Assembly: GCA_036264135.1 (NCBI GenBank)
Contig: DATARN010000094.1
Coordinates: 1-64,000, forward strand
Source: DATARN01 sp036264135
GTDB taxonomy: Bacteria > Actinomycetota > Acidimicrobiia > Acidimicrobiales > Palsa-688
Reading direction: 5' to 3'
DNA length: 64,000 nt
The notes beneath the pieces are model-generated. The model saw nothing but the letters and a program-made list of their open reading frames with translations. It had not been told where the DNA came from and did not search any database. The stretch's first letter is position 1; each line of letters begins with the position of its first letter. Both the position numbers and the translations under genes were made by a program. Positions 8,441 through 15,708 of the stretch are shown one piece after another.

Positions 8441-9763
8441 TCAGAGGCTGAGGTAGCCGATGCGGTTCACCGCCGGCTCGCTGTACCACAAGGTGTTCCC
8501 CGGCCCGGGTGCGATGGTGAACGGTTCGCCGGTGGCGGCCGGGAGGCGGAATTCCATGAAGGCGCCGGACACCGAGATGCGGCCGATCCGGTTGCCGTTG
8601 TTCTCGGTAAACCACAGCGAGCTGTCCGGTGTGCTGGTAATAGCCAACGGTTGGCTGTCGGGGTTGGGGAGCCGGAACTCGGTCAGGACGCCGGCAGGCG
8701 TCAAGCGGGCGATCTTGTCGGCTTGGTGTTCGGTGAGCCACATGTTGCCGTCGGGTCCGGCCGTCAACCCGAGGGGGTCAGCCTTCACCGTGGGCACGGT
8801 GTACTCGGTCAAGACGCCGCCGGTCGTGATCCGGCCCACCTTGTTGGCCACGTGCTCGGTGAACCACAGCGCCCCGTCGGCTCCGGTGGCGATCGACAGC
8901 GGGCCGGATCCGGCGGCGATGGGGAACTCGGTGATGGCACCGTCGCTGGCGATACGCCCGATCTTGGCCGCCGTGGTCTCGGTGAACCACAGCGCGCCGT
9001 CCGGTCCGGCGACGATGCCGGTCGGGCCGCTGTTTGCGGTAGGCACGCCGAATTCGGTGATCAGCCCCGACGGCGTGCAACGGGCGACGTTGCCGGCCAG
9101 GTATTCGGTGAACCAGAGGTTGCCGTCGTGTCCGGTGGCGATGCCGTAGGGCCCGCTGTTGGCCGTCGGGACGGGGAAGTCGGCGAAATGGCCGCCCGCC
9201 GACAGGCGGCCGATACCGGCGGCGTACTCGGTGAACCACACATTGCCGTCCGCCGTGGTGGTGATGCCGAAGGGTTCCCGGTCGGCGGTCGTAAGCGGGA
9301 GGTCCCCAACCGATGGCAGCTGGGGCAGCGTGGTGGTCGGCTGGGCCGGTGGGAGGACGGTCGTGGTGACGGGTTCGGTGTTCACTTTGGCCGGCAGCCC
9401 GGGCCCGGGGAGGGGGGGCGCCGGGAGCGTCGGACCGGGAATCGAGCGCTCGTGGATCGTCGGGGTGGACCTCGGTGGCGCCTGGGGGTGGGCTTGGCCG
9501 GGGACGGTCACCGTCGTCGAGCGGGTCACGATCTGGCGGACGTGCAGCTTCGCCGGCCCGGCGACGGGACGGGTGGGAAATGGCTGGGTCCCCGTCATCA
9601 CCCCGACACCGACCAACGCGAAGCCGATGGCCACGACCACGCCGGCGGCGACCCCGGCCCGCCGCCGCCGGCGTCGGCGGCGGCGCTGGGCCTCCCCCAT
9701 GGCCGCCGCCAGGATGTCCTGGCGGGGCAGATCGGACGGTAACTCGTCACGCCAGGTCGTCAT
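8441..9763 (-). CDS. membrane-anchored Vgb-like beta-propeller (putative sigma-factor partner)
   Basis: 440 residues. The order is a cytosolic tail 1-35 (with an Arg9 run at 27-35), one membrane helix at about 36-57, a Pro/Thr-rich extracellular linker to about 150, then six to seven repeats of about 42 residues built on G-I-A-x-G-x-D-G-x-L-W-F-T-E. Those repeats are the blade motif of virginiamycin B lyase (Vgb) and related propellers. The start ATG overlaps the stop of the ECF sigma factor gene (ATGA), the usual arrangement of a sigma factor and its membrane-bound regulator. I infer that it senses an extracellular ligand and controls the sigma factor. The tail is too short for a classical ZAS anti-sigma domain. 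Lyase activity is unlikely to be the role. Confidence 0.8.
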   Translation of the reverse strand: MTTWRDELPSDLPRQDILAAAMGEAQRRRRRRRRRAGVAAGVVVAIGFALVGVGVMTGTQPFPTRPVAGPAKLHVRQIVTRSTTVTVPGQAHPQAPPRSTPTIHERSIPGPTLPAPPLPGPGLPAKVNTEPVTTTVLPPAQPTTTLPQLPSVGDLPLTTADREPFGITTTADGNVWFTEYAAGIGRLSAGGHFADFPVPTANSGPYGIATGHDGNLWFTEYLAGNVARCTPSGLITEFGVPTANSGPTGIVAGPDGALWFTETTAAKIGRIASDGAITEFPIAAGSGPLSIATGADGALWFTEHVANKVGRITTGGVLTEYTVPTVKADPLGLTAGPDGNMWLTEHQADKIARLTPAGVLTEFRLPNPDSQPLAITSTPDSSLWFTENNGNRIGRISVSGAFMEFRLPAATGEPFTIAPGPGNTLWYSEPAVNRIGYLSL

Positions 9764-10290
9764 GCCGGCCGCATCGCCGTACCCCCGAGGGGCGCATTGC
9801 GAGGTTCCTGATCGGTCATGAGGCTGCGCAGCCGCAGGGTGGCTTCGTGGCTCGCCGTTCTGACCTGTGACTCCGTCATCCCGAGAACCGAAGCCGTCTC
9901 GGCGACGTCGTACCCGAAGTAATAGCGGGCCATGGCAACGGTGCGCTGCCGGGTCGTGAGCTTGGCCAGGGCCTCCACCAGGACCGGCCGCTCCACGACC
10001 AGTTCCTCGCCCAGCGAAGCGAAGGTCAATGACCCGACGGCGGCGCGGGACTGGCGCCGCTTCATCTCCATGCAGACCTTCCAGGCGGCGTTCATCACCC
10101 AGGCTTCCTGGTTGGGATGACGCTCCACCCGCTCCCATCGTTCGTAGGCCCTGGTCAAGCTCTCCTGGGCGACCTCCTCGGCGAGATGGCGATCGGCGAA
10201 GAAGCGGTACCCGACGAAGTAGGCGTGATCCAGCAGCGCCCGGTACTGCTCCTCGAAGGGGACCTCGCGGCGCTCCCGAGACCAGATCAC
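9760..10290 (-). CDS. ECF RNA polymerase sigma factor, SigE-like subfamily
   Basis: A 176-residue sigma factor with region 2 (FADRHLAEEVAQESLTRAYERW, core binding and -10 recognition) and region 4 (KLTTRQRTVAMARYYFGYDV then a helix-turn-helix AETASVLGMTESQVRTAS), joined by a short linker. No region 1 or 3, as expected for extracytoplasmic-function factors; the pattern matches the actinobacterial SigE-like group. The GTG start is chosen because an AGG lies just upstream and the frame before it has no good start. It overlaps the beta-propeller gene downstream by 4 nt and follows the F420-type oxidoreductase gene by 38 nt. Confidence 0.9.
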   Translation of the reverse strand: MIWSRERREVPFEEQYRALLDHAYFVGYRFFADRHLAEEVAQESLTRAYERWERVERHPNQEAWVMNAAWKVCMEMKRRQSRAAVGSLTFASLGEELVVERPVLVEALAKLTTRQRTVAMARYYFGYDVAETASVLGMTESQVRTASHEATLRLRSLMTDQEPRNAPLGGTAMRPA

Positions 10291-10328
10291 CCTGACATCG
10301 TTACCAAACCACGACCGCGCCCGGTCGG

Positions 10329-10757
10329 TTACCGCGGCTTTTGGCCCGCCATACGAAGGCTGACCGCCGGGATCTGGCGTGACGTCTTGCGCTGCTCGTC
10401 GGCAAAGACGGGAAATTCCTGGCAGTGCTGAGCGAACAATTCGGCGCGGAATTCTCCCGTCTCGACGGTCGCCGTGGCGGTGAAGATCTTGTGTCTGACC
10501 TCGACCGTTGCCATCGGGTGGGCCACGATGTTTCGGTACCAGTCGGGGTGCGTTTCGGCACCTCCGTTCGACGCGAACACAATCAGCCGGTCGCCGTAGG
10601 GAAGGTAGAGGAGCGGCACGGTGTGCGCCTGCCCGCTCCTGACGCCAGTGGTCGTGAGCAGCAGCAAGGGGGTGCCTTCGAACTCGCCACCGACCTTTCC
10701 GCCGTTGGCGCGGAACTCTTCGATGATCCGGCGGTTCCAGGTACCTGCCTCGGCCAC
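10329..10757 (-). CDS. DDN-family (deazaflavin F420-dependent) nitroreductase/quinone reductase-type protein
   Basis: 142 residues with the split-beta-barrel pattern of the DDN family: LLLLTTTGVRSGQAHTVPLL, then YGDRLIVFASNGGAETHPDWYRN and a NIVAHPMATVEV block. Mycobacterial relatives use reduced F420 to reduce quinones or nitro compounds. The GTG start has a textbook GGAGG 4 nt upstream. It sits at the head of a likely operon with the ECF sigma factor and its propeller partner. The substrate cannot be told from sequence. Confidence 0.9.
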   Translation of the reverse strand: MAEAGTWNRRIIEEFRANGGKVGGEFEGTPLLLLTTTGVRSGQAHTVPLLYLPYGDRLIVFASNGGAETHPDWYRNIVAHPMATVEVRHKIFTATATVETGEFRAELFAQHCQEFPVFADEQRKTSRQIPAVSLRMAGQKPR

Positions 10758-10964
10758 GGTCCCTCCTCCGGGGCGTCGATCCCCCGTCGTCCCATTGTGC
10801 CCAACGCGGTCCGTCGCCCCCCCAAGGAGACGGCGCGGGCCACGCCACGGCGAGTTGCAGCAGGAATCACCGAACGGACCGTGGCGCGTCCGCGAGACTC
10901 TGCCATCGCCTCCGTCCTGGTTCTCCCGCCGCTGTGGTTCGGCGCTCGGCGCGTCTGAGGTTTC

Positions 10965-12902
10965 ATGTTCGGACTCCTCAGCGCCCTCGCCGTGACCGCC
11001 GGACTGTCGGCCCACCCGGCCCCCGCGCCGCCGGCCGGCTCCGTACAGGCTTCGCCTCGGGTGGCGCCACCCGATCCGCCACGGGCCGACGTCGGGGCCA
11101 CCCTCCGGTCTGACCTGGCCACCGCCTGGCAGAGTGTGCTTCACCTCCCCGGGCCGCCACCCGTTCTCGTGGCCCCTCCCTCCTCAGGGTCAGGCACCGG
11201 CTCCGGCACCGGCACCGGCGCCGGCACCGGCTCCGGCGGCGGCACAGGCACGCCGCCGGCGGCCGCAAGCGGGGCCGGCGCGGGGACACTCGCAGCGGCG
11301 ACGGGCACCGCGGCGGGCAGCGCGCCGGCGGTCACCGCCGCGGCCGTCGCCACGGCACCGCCGGCGGCCACCGCCTCCCCGGCGAGCGGAGCGGGCTCGC
11401 CCGGTGCCGGTGCCGGTGCCGCGGGCGCGGGCACGAGCACGGGCACGGGCACCGTTCGTACCGGCCCCGGAGGTCCTGGTGTGGCCACGCCCACCTCGGG
11501 CGGCACCGGCGACTGCAATATCACGGTGACCGACCTTCTGGCCCCCCTAGCCGTGCGGTGTCAGACCGGCGGCTCGGGGAACGCCTACAGCGCCGGCGTG
11601 GGTGGCAACTCCGGGCTGGCATCGGGCCCGGGCACATCGTCGGGTGGGGCCGTCCTCACCGCGGGGGGCTCGGCCACCCAAGGCGTCTCCGGGGGCGCTT
11701 CGGCGTCGCAGACCCAAGGAACCAAAGGGGCCTGCCTGTATACCGGCAGCAACGCCTTCGCCGCCCTGTCCGTGGATTGCACGACCGGCTCCGTCGGCAC
11801 GGCGCAGGCGGGTGCCGCCGGAGGCTCGCCGGGACCGGCAGGCGGCGGTGCGCTCGGTCCGCCGGGATCGGGGACGGGGACGGGCGTGGGGAACGCCTCA
11901 GGCTCGGTGGCCAGTGGCAGCGGCGGGAGCGCCACCACCGTGGTCAGCTCGGGAGGGACCGGGAACTGCGTCATCCGCCTGACCAATATCCACGCCGCCC
12001 TGACGGTCGTCTGCATCACCGGAACCTCGGGCTCCTCCCAGGGGGTCTCCCAAGGGGGCCAGTCCGGCACCGCCACGCTCCTGGCCGCCGGTCCGGGCGG
12101 TGTGTCGGCGTCGGGTTCGGGGGCCAGCGTGGCTACTAGCGGCACCGGAGGCAACGCCGTCGCGGTGATCAGCTCCGGTCCCACCGGCAGCTGCACCATC
12201 ATCCTGGTGAACGTGATGGCGCAGATCTCGGTCCTGTGCATCACCGGCAACTCCGGCGACGCCGCCGGCACCGCCGCCGGGGGCGCCTCCGGGGCTGCTC
12301 TTATCGGCGCGGGGGCAGCCACCACCGGAGGGGGCCCGGCGGCGGCACTGACCGCCTCCGGTGCGGGTGGCCGGGGCACCGCGGTCGCCACCTCCGGAGG
12401 GACAGGAAACTGCGCCATGAGCGTGACGAACGCCTTCGGGTCCCTGTCGCTGATCTGCCGCACCGGCAGCTCGGGAGCGGCGACGGCCCACGCCGTCGGC
12501 GGAGACTCCGGGCCGGCCCTCGTTCTGCTCAAGGCCCCGACCCCTCTGCCGCCCTCCTCCGACCCCGCCTTTGGCAGGCCGCCCGTGAGCCCCTTCGGGA
12601 ATCCGCCGCGCCCCGCCGGCCCATGGGCGCCCGCAGCCGGCCCGTGGACGCCCGGATCATGGCACGAGGGGACGGGACGGCCGAACGACGTCGAACTCCC
12701 GCCCGTCGTCCAACTCGCCGCCACGGTCGTGGCCGCCGGGCCGCCCCGCTTGGCCGGCCCACTGCCGACGGCGTTCTTGCCCGCCACCGGGCTCGGTACG
12801 ACCGTCCCCATGTCGTTGGCCGCGGGCCTCATGCTGAGCGGCGGCGTGGTGCTGGCCGCCGCCGATGGACCCACGCGTCGCCGGCGACGCCGCCGATCCT
12901 GA
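10965..12902 (+). CDS. LPXTG-type surface protein with five C-x14-C repeats
   Basis: 645 residues, very Gly/Ser/Thr/Ala-rich. A short hydrophobic N-terminus (FGLLSALAVTAGLSA) may be the signal peptide. Residues about 70-180 are low-complexity Gly/Thr/Ala. Then come five repeats of 73-78 residues, each holding one cysteine pair with exactly 14 residues between: 184/199, 257/272, 335/350, 410/425, 483/498. The shared core reads G-x-C-x-I-x-x-x-N-x-x-A-x-L-x-V-x-C-x-T-G. A Pro-rich stalk follows, then LPATG at 605-609, a hydrophobic segment and a run of arginines, a complete sortase sorting signal. An in-frame stop sits just before the ATG, and TGAGG gives a ribosome-binding site. No family is recognised for the repeats; no sortase gene is in the window. 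Confidence 0.8.
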   Translation: MFGLLSALAVTAGLSAHPAPAPPAGSVQASPRVAPPDPPRADVGATLRSDLATAWQSVLHLPGPPPVLVAPPSSGSGTGSGTGTGAGTGSGGGTGTPPAAASGAGAGTLAAATGTAAGSAPAVTAAAVATAPPAATASPASGAGSPGAGAGAAGAGTSTGTGTVRTGPGGPGVATPTSGGTGDCNITVTDLLAPLAVRCQTGGSGNAYSAGVGGNSGLASGPGTSSGGAVLTAGGSATQGVSGGASASQTQGTKGACLYTGSNAFAALSVDCTTGSVGTAQAGAAGGSPGPAGGGALGPPGSGTGTGVGNASGSVASGSGGSATTVVSSGGTGNCVIRLTNIHAALTVVCITGTSGSSQGVSQGGQSGTATLLAAGPGGVSASGSGASVATSGTGGNAVAVISSGPTGSCTIILVNVMAQISVLCITGNSGDAAGTAAGGASGAALIGAGAATTGGGPAAALTASGAGGRGTAVATSGGTGNCAMSVTNAFGSLSLICRTGSSGAATAHAVGGDSGPALVLLKAPTPLPPSSDPAFGRPPVSPFGNPPRPAGPWAPAAGPWTPGSWHEGTGRPNDVELPPVVQLAATVVAAGPPRLAGPLPTAFLPATGLGTTVPMSLAAGLMLSGGVVLAAADGPTRRRRRRRS

Positions 12903-13003
12903 ACGGCTCCGTCGTGCCGCCGGCCCGAGCCGCGCGTGGCGCCGGCCCCCGGCCAAGCGCACCACGCCTCGCCGCCGCCCTCGCGGCGCGCGATGCTGGC
13001 GTC

Positions 13004-13855
13004 GTGCTTCCCGCCCGATTCGCCCGCATCGCGACGCTGGCCTTGGCGGTGGTCGCCGCAGCCAGCATCGTGGCGTGTAGCGGGACGACCCCTCGAGCGA
13101 CGGCGCCGCTGACGGCAGTGCCCGCCGGCTCGTTGTCGGCCTCGGCCGACACGGCGCCCACCACGCTGCCCGCGCCGGCGACAACCGTGACGACGGCCCG
13201 GGCCACGACAACCACCACGGCGAAGCCGGCCGTCACCACCACCGCCCCCCCGCCGATCGGCGATGTCCCCACCATGGGCGGTTCCGGAGCGCAGGTCATG
13301 GCGGTCCAGCAGCAACTCTCCGCCCTCGGCTACTGGCTGGGCACCCCCGACGGCCACTTCGGGTCGACGACCCAGCAGGCCGTCTTCGCCCTGCAGAAGG
13401 CGGCCGGCCTGCCCCGCTCCGGCTCGGTCGACGCCGCCACCGCCGCTGCCCTGGCGGCGGGCACCAAGCCGTCCGTCCACAGCACCGCGGGTCACGTGAT
13501 CGAGGTCGATCTCACCCGGCAGCTGGTCCTGATCACGACCGACGGGCACCTCGACGCCACGCTGAACACCTCGACAGGCGGTGGTTACGTGTACTACGAC
13601 CACGGATCCCGGCAGGTGGCGACCACGCCGACCGGGCACTTTACGACCACGTGGCAGGTCGACGGCACCCGTGTCTCATCACTCGGCGTTCTCTGGCGAC
13701 CGAAGTTCTTCGTCGGGGGCATTGCCATCCACGGCGACAGCTACGTGCCGGCGCATGCCGTATCCCACGGGTGTGTGCGCGTCAGTAACCAGGCCATCGA
13801 CTGGATCTGGTCCAGCAATTCCGACCCCATCGGCACGGCGGTGTGGGTCTACTAA
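13004..13855 (+). CDS. L,D-transpeptidase lipoprotein (PG-binding domain plus YkuD)
   Basis: Cross-links peptidoglycan by 3-3 peptide bonds outside the membrane. From the GTG chosen here the protein has a lipoprotein signal ending SIVAC (lipid-carrying Cys25), a Thr/Pro-rich spacer, a peptidoglycan-binding repeat at about 92-155 (GAQVMAVQQQLSALGYW, GHFGSTTQQAVFALQKAAGL), and a YkuD catalytic domain at about 163-283. The active-site signature is GIAIHGDS and SHGCVRVSN, with catalytic Cys257 and partner His243 and His255. An earlier in-frame GTG at 12914 would add a basic lead. The lipobox supports the later start. It lies directly downstream of the LPXTG protein, suggesting a shared cell-wall role. 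Confidence 0.92.
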   Translation: MLPARFARIATLALAVVAAASIVACSGTTPRATAPLTAVPAGSLSASADTAPTTLPAPATTVTTARATTTTTAKPAVTTTAPPPIGDVPTMGGSGAQVMAVQQQLSALGYWLGTPDGHFGSTTQQAVFALQKAAGLPRSGSVDAATAAALAAGTKPSVHSTAGHVIEVDLTRQLVLITTDGHLDATLNTSTGGGYVYYDHGSRQVATTPTGHFTTTWQVDGTRVSSLGVLWRPKFFVGGIAIHGDSYVPAHAVSHGCVRVSNQAIDWIWSSNSDPIGTAVWVY

Positions 13856-13880
13856 GCGGTCCCGCGCCGACTGCCTGGCG

Positions 13881-14312
13881 GTGACCGCCCACGACGCCGA
13901 GGGGCTGGTCCGTCGCTTCTACCGGCAGTTGTGGAACGAGTGGGACGACGGCGCGGTGGCCGCCACGCTGTCCGAAGGCTTCACCTTCCGTGGCTCGCTC
14001 GGCGACGAAACGCTCGGTCGCGACGGCTGGCGCCGCTACCGCGACCAGGTACGGGCCGGGTCCGCCGACTTCCACAACGAGATCGTGGAACTGGTCTGCC
14101 AGGCGGGGCGGGCGGCCGCCCGGGTCCGCTGTTCGGGCCACCACACCGGCCCGCTGCTCGGCTTCCCGCCCGCCACGCCGCCGCGGACCTTCCGGTACGA
14201 CGTGGCCGCCTTCTTCCGAGTCTCGGAGGGATTCATCACCGACGCCTGGGTCCTCGGAGACCTCGACCGCCTCCGCCGCCAGCTCGCCTCGCCCGGCGAG
14301 GAGGACGACTAG
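13881..14312 (+). CDS. SnoaL-like (NTF2-fold) protein
   Basis: 143 residues with the SnoaL/ester-cyclase pattern: GLVRRFYRQLWNEWDD, a TLSEGFTFRGSLG stretch, GRDGWRRYRDQVRAG, then RVRCSGHHTGPLLGFPP and DVAAFFRVSEGFITDAWVLGD. Members range from polyketide cyclases to general small-molecule binding or stress-related proteins, so the function is open. The GTG start is 25 nt after the L,D-transpeptidase stop on the same strand, so it is probably co-transcribed with it. Confidence 0.75.
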   Translation: MTAHDAEGLVRRFYRQLWNEWDDGAVAATLSEGFTFRGSLGDETLGRDGWRRYRDQVRAGSADFHNEIVELVCQAGRAAARVRCSGHHTGPLLGFPPATPPRTFRYDVAAFFRVSEGFITDAWVLGDLDRLRRQLASPGEEDD

Positions 14313-14395
14313 CGCCAGGCTCGCCTCGCCTCCCCTCGCCGTGCGAAGGCGAAGGCGACGAGCGCCTGTCCTGGGGAGAGGCGCCAGACCGGCCG

Positions 14396-14758
14396 TCAGG
14401 ACCGGTGCTTGGCGCCGTTCTCGTTGCTTGATTCGCCGATCGGGTTGACGTCATCGCGCAGGTCGATCACCGAGTTGTCCCCCCCGAACCGGTTGGGAAC
14501 GTACCCGTCGGCGGCCTCGTCGTTGAACCACGCCCCGTTGTCATCCACGTAGCGGAACTCGTAGCGGCGGCCGGCGCTCAGCATGACGGACGCCACTTCG
14601 ACGTCCCCCTTGCGCTTGAACATGTTGGGACCGGCTCGCCAACCGTTGAAGTCCCCGACGAGGGCGACCCGGACGTTGCTGTCGCGTGCGGGCAGCGTGA
14701 ACGTGACCTTGACCTGGTCGCCGCGCTTGGTCGGTTCACACTGGATCGTTGGTCGCAC
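14396..14758 (-). CDS. stand-alone E-set (isoamylase N-terminal/CBM48-like) domain protein
   Basis: 120 residues, essentially one immunoglobulin-like early-set domain of the kind that binds alpha-glucan in glycogen-branching enzymes and in the AMPK beta subunit. Signature: VALVGDFNGWRAGPNMFKRK, then RRYEFRYVDDNGAWFNDEAA and VPNRFGGDNSVIDL. No catalytic domain is attached. The short Asn/Lys-rich C-terminus has no motif I know. It may target glycogen or act as a regulatory subunit; no glycogen gene is nearby. Confidence 0.8.
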   Translation of the reverse strand: MRPTIQCEPTKRGDQVKVTFTLPARDSNVRVALVGDFNGWRAGPNMFKRKGDVEVASVMLSAGRRYEFRYVDDNGAWFNDEAADGYVPNRFGGDNSVIDLRDDVNPIGESSNENGAKHRS

Positions 14759-14881
14759 CTCCCTCAGTGGACGAGGCGAAGGACCGGCATACCCGCCCCG
14801 GTGCCCGGTGCTTCCCCACGTCTGGCGTCACCTGGCGTCGCACTGTGGTTTCCGCGCCGTCTCGAATGATCGCTCCGTGGC

Positions 14882-14910
14882 TAAGTATTGCACCGCACCG
14901 CCTTACGCAA
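14882..14910 (-). promoter_or_regulatory. weak predicted promoter for the E-set gene
   Basis: On the minus strand TTGCGT (14910-14905) and TACTTA (14887-14882) are 17 nt apart within the 216-bp gap 14759-14974. It would leave a leader of roughly 115 nt before the ATG at 14758. Each hexamer matches only about half of the consensus. Confidence 0.25.
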
Positions 14911-14974
14911 ACCTTTCCTCGGCCGGCCGGGGATCCTCCTCGTGCCCGCCTTCCTGTGTCACTGGCGGTTCCGG

Positions 14975-15544
14975 TCACACCGAGGACCGTAGGGTCCGGG
15001 CCATGGTGGACAGCGTCGTAAGGGATCGCCAGTTACGGGTGGTGGCGACCACGCCGAGCTTTCGTTCGAAGAAGGCGTTGTTGAGCTTGGTTCGGCCATA
15101 CCCATCGGGCGCATGGACGTACACCGTCCGGCCCACGATCTGGAACTCGTCGTGCCCGCTGTCCGGTGCCGCGGCGGCCAGGGCCGCCACCCGGGCGGCC
15201 TCAGGCAGCGTCGCCAGCAGGGTGCCATGCAGGCGGGTTTCGTCGGCACCGGTACGAAAGTACGGATTGTCGCCGATCACTCGCGCCAACTCGTCGGCGG
15301 TGCGGACGATCACGGCCACCCTGAGCCCGAGGTGGGCGGCGATGAGCCGTTCGGCGGCACCGGCGACCGTGGCCGGGTCCCCGCGATCGGCTCGGAACAC
15401 CACGTTGCCGCTCTGGACATAGGTGGATACGTCGCGAGCCGGGAGGGCCTCGAAGATGCCCCGGAGTTCCTTCATGGCGACGGATCGGCCGCCGACATTG
15501 ACGGCGCGCAGCATGGCGACGTACACCTCGTCCGACGACATCAA
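14975..15544 (-). CDS. DUF1697 family protein
   Basis: 189 residues matching the DUF1697 family along the whole length: YVAMLRAVNVGGRSVAMKEL at the start, STYVQSGNVVF, DELARVIGDNPYF, and GRTKLNNAFFERKLGVVATTRNW near the end. The family is common in bacteria and has no assigned function. It is divergent from the PGM1-like ligase gene, with a 164-bp gap (15545-15708) that should hold promoters for both but shows no clear consensus boxes. Confidence 0.88.
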   Translation of the reverse strand: MMSSDEVYVAMLRAVNVGGRSVAMKELRGIFEALPARDVSTYVQSGNVVFRADRGDPATVAGAAERLIAAHLGLRVAVIVRTADELARVIGDNPYFRTGADETRLHGTLLATLPEAARVAALAAAAPDSGHDEFQIVGRTVYVHAPDGYGRTKLNNAFFERKLGVVATTRNWRSLTTLSTMARTLRSSV

Positions 15545-15708
15545 CCGCTCCTTGCGTCCGCAGCCTCAGGTGACCCGCGGTCTCGGGGCTCGCCTCTCCC
15601 GCCACCGTACTTCTCCTCGCCCATGGCCGGTCGTCCTTCAACGGGGGCGGCCGCTCGGGCCCGTTCGGCGGCGACCATCGCCGCCGTCACAGCAGGCATC
15701 ATGGTGCG

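Noticed and set aside
11585..13639. 684-aa minus-strand frame
   Set aside because: Mirror of the Gly/Ala-rich LPXTG protein and L,D-transpeptidase; no domain, low complexity.
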